Part shown: positions 60,501-64,000 of the stretch, piece by piece
Position numbering within the stretch: the stretch's first letter is position 1
Layout of the letters: each line of letters opens with the position of its first letter
Source of the DNA: Punctularia strigosozonata HHB-11173 SS5
Lineage: Eukaryota; Basidiomycota; Agaricomycetes; Corticiales; Punctulariaceae
Direction of reading: 5' to 3'
NCBI RefSeq assembly: GCF_000264995.1
Contig: NW_006767433.1
Location: 1,272,876 to 1,336,875 of the forward strand
Length of the DNA stretch: 64,000 nucleotides
The notes under the pieces: generated by a model
What the model was told of the DNA's origin: nothing
The model's database searches: none
The model's input: only the letters and a program-made list of their open reading frames with translations
Translations under genes and position numbers: made by a program

Positions 60501-60838
60501 AAACACAAAAAAGTACGTGTAATGCCGTCAATAGACGAAGCGTGGTATTTCTGACACACGGGATTCTTAGCTTGGACTCCCCGGCGTCATACGTACAGGG
60601 CCTCGCCAGGCTCTTCAACCTCTGTCAGGTCCTCGACGAGCACACGAAGGCGTTGTACTCGCAACCCGTCGCGCCTGTGTACTCTTCCCTCCCGGTGAAT
60701 GTGCAAAGCATCCTACAGGCGCGGCTGCGACACACCTCCGAGTTCTTCGCGAACGTCGTGCTTACCTTCGTCATCCGAGACCTGTCCCTCCTCCTGGACA
60801 AGTACGCGAAGAAGTGCGAGAAGTGGCTAGCCGAGTGA
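57556..60838 (+). CDS. MIT-domain protein with long disordered centre
   Basis: MIT (microtubule interacting and trafficking) domains bind ESCRT-III tails in endosomal sorting. The start chosen, MQVGLETRSVHLLHTMHEWD, is the first ATG after an in-frame stop, but upstream exons may exist. PolyGln and Ser/Pro/Ala-rich sequence follow, then a three-helix MIT-like segment: RALTRALELAREAVKLDSSN, DPQAAIAAYARSVALLSEVM, EEEVRRLKNI. After a 71-nt intron (58426-58496) comes HDTYAERMHILSMA. The long middle is disordered with many SP/TP sites. The C-terminal domain is clearly folded: RKPYHLMNLLRHTMTSKSGG, YITPRLHVPQEVW, LPEKVRAVEVLCSALEEIQN, SWGGKLTRQLDKLT, then SYVQGLARLFNLCQVLDEHT and RDLSLLLDKYAKKCEKWLAE to the stop at 60838. 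The function of this C-terminal helical domain is unknown to me. Confidence 0.8.
58431..58444. repeat. 14-base poly-C tract directly after intron donor
   Basis: Uninterrupted run of 14 C starting five bases into the intron of the MIT-domain gene (donor GTAAG). Confidence 0.9.
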
Positions 60839-61336
60839 CCGAATCCCGTCACTCTAGACCCTCGTCGCCTTCCGCTTCCTCGCCTTGTCTACATAATATG
60901 CATTCCACTCGGCCTCCGGACCCGTTGCAGAAACAATGGCATGTGCACGCCCGGCCCGTATTACTCACTCATCACTCAGTCTGGGCGGAACGTCGTTGGG
61001 AGTGTTGGAACTAATCATCATCGTCAACAACTGTATTTTATTGCCTCAGGATTAACTAGAATGTTGTCTTCGCGGGAAGTCTTGATTTTCTTCTTCTTTT
61101 TTCTTCCTTTGCGCCCCTTGGCCGCACGTCTCTTTTCTTCCGTCTTCCCCCGTCGTTCGACTTCGTTTGTCTCCGTCGATGCGTTGTTTTGGATCCTCTC
61201 TCTCTCTCTCTATTGTCGCTTCTTCCGTCTGTCTATACAAACCAGTTTTGCACATAATGTAAAAATAACATGCTGCTCGAAGCTGTATATAATCACAGAC
61301 CACCCGCGCACATGTCATCAGCCTCGGTGCGTGATT
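60839..61336. other. convergent intergenic, no gene recognised
   Basis: About 500 bp between facing 3' ends, with T-rich stretches (61080-61110) and a CT run near 61198-61210 that suit 3' UTRs. No gene is visible. Confidence 0.5.
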
Positions 61337-63263
61337 TTAGCAGGTGAAGGGCTCCGGCACGATGTGCGTTTCGTATGCCACCGCGATGAGCTGTTCGCGA
61401 ATGCATGTGTCGGTTAAAGCGACCACACTGCAAAGAGTAGTATGCGTACCTTAATCGAGACGTAGGTACCTGCAACGCAAATAAACGCGCCGATGAGGAC
61501 GGTGAGAATGGCGATAATGGTGCCCGTCATATCCCTCCGCAGTGCCGCCTTACCACCCTTGAGGTAGTAGGTGTCGTGCAACCAAAAGAAGCCGGCTATG
61601 CCGTAGGTATACCTGCAATGCACAGATGTCGACCTATGAATTGCGGCGGACGGTATGAATAAATAAATATGACGTACCATGACGCGAACAGCGACGCGGC
61701 GATGCCAATCAGGTACGAGAATATCGGCACCGCAATGGCGAGCACGAAGGCGATGGCGACGGCTATGAAGCAGAGGAAGGTCCACACCGTCCAGCCGAGC
61801 ACGGTGTGCGTGTGCAGATGCTTGCTATTCCTGAAGAAACGGATGAAGAGCAGTTTGGCGGCGGTATGCGCGTAGAGGCCGCTCGCGAGGAGGAAGTTTC
61901 CAAGCGCGATGCCGAAGGCAACTTTCGCCCAGGTCGGCGGTAATCTATTCAGCGATCCGTCATAAGAACTGCTAGAATTCAAAATCGAATCGCGACTGAC
62001 GAGAGGAACGCGGGCGACTGAACGGTATTCCCGATATAAACGTAGATGACGACACTTGCGTCCACGCCGTCAGTTTGCAAGTCCAGGAGCCATGAAAGAA
62101 GCAATCACTACCTAAAAACTACGTAGAATATTGTGGAGAAGCCTTGAAGACACCAAGCAGCCTATGTAGTGATCAGTCTCTTGCGCTGACTCGATTGAAT
62201 GATTTGGCGATACCTTCATTGCGTCTTGCGGACGTTTCATTTCGGATATGAGGATGAAAAACCTAATGAATATGGTTGATGAGCCTAAGCAACCATTCGT
62301 TCTCGATGGAACATCTTACATAAAGTGTCCAGCAAATGCGAATACAGGATTCGTAATGGCCACGAAGGCATTGAAGAAGTCTGAAGACTTGGCGGCATCG
62401 ATAGTGCGGCCTGGAGTTGGGTTAATGCCTGTGTCGCAATGTTAGGGTCTCAGAGACATTCTATGCGGTGAACGCCGTGGCTTACCCGCTCCTATCATGG
62501 CGACGATGCCAGCAATGGCGATGAACGAGACGCTGACCAGCCCGAGATAACTAAGCCTGTCCAGTGTGCGAGGTAGAGCGACGAAGAAACTCGCGACGGC
62601 GAAAATCAACACTAGCAACATCGCGCAAAGCCCATTGTCCGAAAGCGACGACAACGCTTGTTGTCCCGAGAGCAGCTCCGATCCGGTCGCGAAAATGGCA
62701 AAGATGATGGTACCCATGGAAAGTACTTCCCGGCCGATGGGACCAGCCTGAACTAGGAGGTAAGTTGTGAATGCACGGATCTCCATGTCGTGCAGGGGCT
62801 TACCAGGATGTATCCGGCATCACCCATATTGTGAACTTCGGGGTGGTTCAACTTGAAGTCGATGAGAAGTTTCGCTGTGAATAGCGCGAATGTTCCCATG
62901 AAGATGATGATGATCACGGCGGGGACAATTCCGACGATCGCGAGAGCACTAGGCAAAGACAGCATGCCATTGCTGAATTGTCTTCAGTCGGTGAAACGCA
63001 TTCACGGCAGAGCTACTGCACGGACCTGACAATTTCAGCGATCATAAGCACGCTCACGAACTGCGCAAATAGAAAGGTTGTTCAGCGCATATATGCGACA
63101 TATTTTAGTGCGAGGATCGTACCTGCCAGCTGAGGGTCTTGTAGCGGATCTGAGCCCCTTCTTCTCGTCCAAAGACATCGACATCGTCGTATGCATCGGC
63201 ACCGGATGGCCCCTTCTCGTCCGCGACCTTAGCGTGTTCATCTGCGCCATAGGTGACGCTCAT
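61337..63263 (-). CDS. AAAP-family amino acid transporter
   Basis: A plasma-membrane-type neutral amino acid permease of the amino acid/auxin permease family, as in fungal Mtr-like proteins. The start at 63263 opens MSVTYGADEHAKVADEKGPS; the acidic N-terminus ends IRYKTLSWQ before the first helix. Helices follow in spliced exons: GMLSLPSALAIVGIVPAVII, FALFTAKLLIDFKLNHPEVH, NMGDAGYILVQAGPIGREVL, SMGTIIFAIFATGSELLSGQ, VASFFVALPRTLDRLSYLGL and VSFIAIAGIVAMIGAG. FNAFVAITNPVFAFAGH is the family's central motif. MKRPQDAMKAAWCLQGFSTI, WAKVAFGIALGNFLLASGLY and TYGIAGFFWLHDTYYLKGG complete the core, and the protein ends AYETHIVPEPFTC. Exons are short and numerous. It differs in length and motifs from the AVT-like transporter at 14848. 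Confidence 0.84.
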
Positions 63264-63875
63264 TGCGAACCAGAAGACGTTCGAGTACGAGTCGGCGCCA
63301 TCGAGCTTTAACCTGTTATTGGACTTGGCGCGGTCCGGTGGTGTACCTCGGGCTAACTTAGTCTATCGGGAAGTGTCCACACTCCCGTGCCGTTGATAAG
63401 ATGGGTAAAGAGTGAGCGCGCACGGCAAAGTGATCGTGGGGGTCAGGGGCGCGGGTGCCGATTGCGTGCTCAGCCGTCAGTAGAGTACAGCAAGCCCTCA
63501 TATCGATGCGTTTGCATCCTTTCACTTTCACTCTGTCTTGCTCGTCGTGCTGTATAGCGCAGAATGCTCCGGGATGTTAAGAACGATGCTCGCGGCCTTG
63601 GAACGGTCGACGCTCGTTCTGCGGGAACAGTCCTGTCTCTTAGGTGATGCCCAAACCTTGTACGTCTATGGCCACGTTCCTTGGACGTCAATTCGGAATT
63701 GGCTGCACTCCACGCCTCCGATGCGCCCCTTGTCAACGAGCTCGCTACGTGTCGCGTCCTTCAAGGCGTATATACTCAGCAACTGACCCTGGTAAGCTCA
63801 AGCCAATCTGTAGCGAAACAAAGAATGACCTCACATGACTGTATGGCTCGCAGGTCTGCATTCGGCATACTTATC
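63264..63875. other. intergenic, no certain gene
   Basis: About 610 bp upstream of the transporter. A plus-strand open frame at 63538-63786 has no family resemblance, though it could be an earlier exon of the gene that runs off the right edge. Confidence 0.35.
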
Positions 63876-64000
63876 ATGTCTGCGATAACCCACTCACCTC
63901 GGCTTGTCGACGACCTCGTACCACTCATCCTCGACAGCAATGATCATTGGTGGCCGCAGGATCTGCAACGTCTCGCCCTAGTATCGCCTTGCTGGCTCTG
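63876..64000 (+). CDS. possible F-box-like protein, 5' part only
   Basis: From an ATG at 63876 to the window edge the frame is open and reads MSAITHSPRLVDDLVPLILD, then WWPQDLQRLALVSPCWL. The pattern of a hydrophobic helix followed by LALVS-CWL matches the start of Agaricomycete F-box-like proteins, where LALVSPxWL is frequent. Only about 41 residues are visible, so both the identity and the start are tentative. Confidence 0.45.
   Translation, partial: MSAITHSPRLVDDLVPLILDSNDHWWPQDLQRLALVSPCWL

Overview
This window is nuclear DNA of a filamentous basidiomycete, most likely an Agaricomycete. The evidence is short GT-AG introns of about 50-70 nt cutting nearly every gene, GC-rich coding sequence with many low-complexity proteins, dense gene packing, and proteins typical of this group (DUF6534 membrane protein, F-box-like protein, calpain-ZZ protease, secreted CAP protein with a Ser/Thr linker). 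I see no rRNA, tRNA, CRISPR array or intact mobile element. Exon limits below are read by eye from frame, splice signals and family conservation.

Layout, left to right. 1-2222: no recognisable gene. 2223-6269 (-): large eIF4E-binding, 4E-T-like translational regulator, divergent from a small LYRM2-type LYR protein (6497-6861 +). 7219-10037 (+): conserved fungal protein of unknown function. 11160-14507 (+): ISWI-complex accessory subunit Itc1/Acf1. 14848-17200 (+): AVT-type vacuolar amino acid transporter. 17918-18867 (-): eIF3k, sharing a 109-bp intergenic region with a seven-blade WDR5/Swd3 protein (18977-20480 +). 20757-21786 (+): tetrameric polyubiquitin. 22284-25668 (+): calpain-like protease with a ZZ zinc finger. 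26360-27889 (+): DUF6534 membrane protein. 28578-31741 (-): aminopeptidase P. 31742-34389: a gene-poor 2.6 kb gap.

34390-35485 (-): UTP23, with a GC-AG intron. 35922-37535 (-): F-box-like protein. 37856-38921 (+): EMC7. 39368-39751 (-): small protein of unknown function. 40199-41755 (+): secreted CAP/PR-1 protein. 42363-44553 (-): INO80 subunit Ies1. 44808-46702 (+): mucin-like single-pass surface protein. 47226-50438 (-): alpha/beta hydrolase with very long disordered parts. 51102-54693 (-): mitochondrial MutS homologue MSH1. 54931-56496 (+): Cdc11-type septin. 57556-60838 (+): MIT-domain protein. 61337-63263 (-): second AAAP amino acid transporter. 63876-64000 (+): possible start of another F-box-like gene cut by the window edge.

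Most genes are housekeeping: translation (4E-T, eIF3k, UTP23), chromatin (Itc1, WDR5, Ies1), protein turnover (ubiquitin, calpain, aminopeptidase P), membranes and transport (EMC7, MIT protein, two AAAP transporters). They form no biosynthetic cluster. Several neighbours are divergent pairs with short shared promoters (109-320 bp). I found no convincing new multi-gene system. The best leads are gene-structure oddities (GC-AG intron and hidden first exon of UTP23, duplicated intron in polyubiquitin, three 13-14-nt G/C tracts) and unusual protein architectures.
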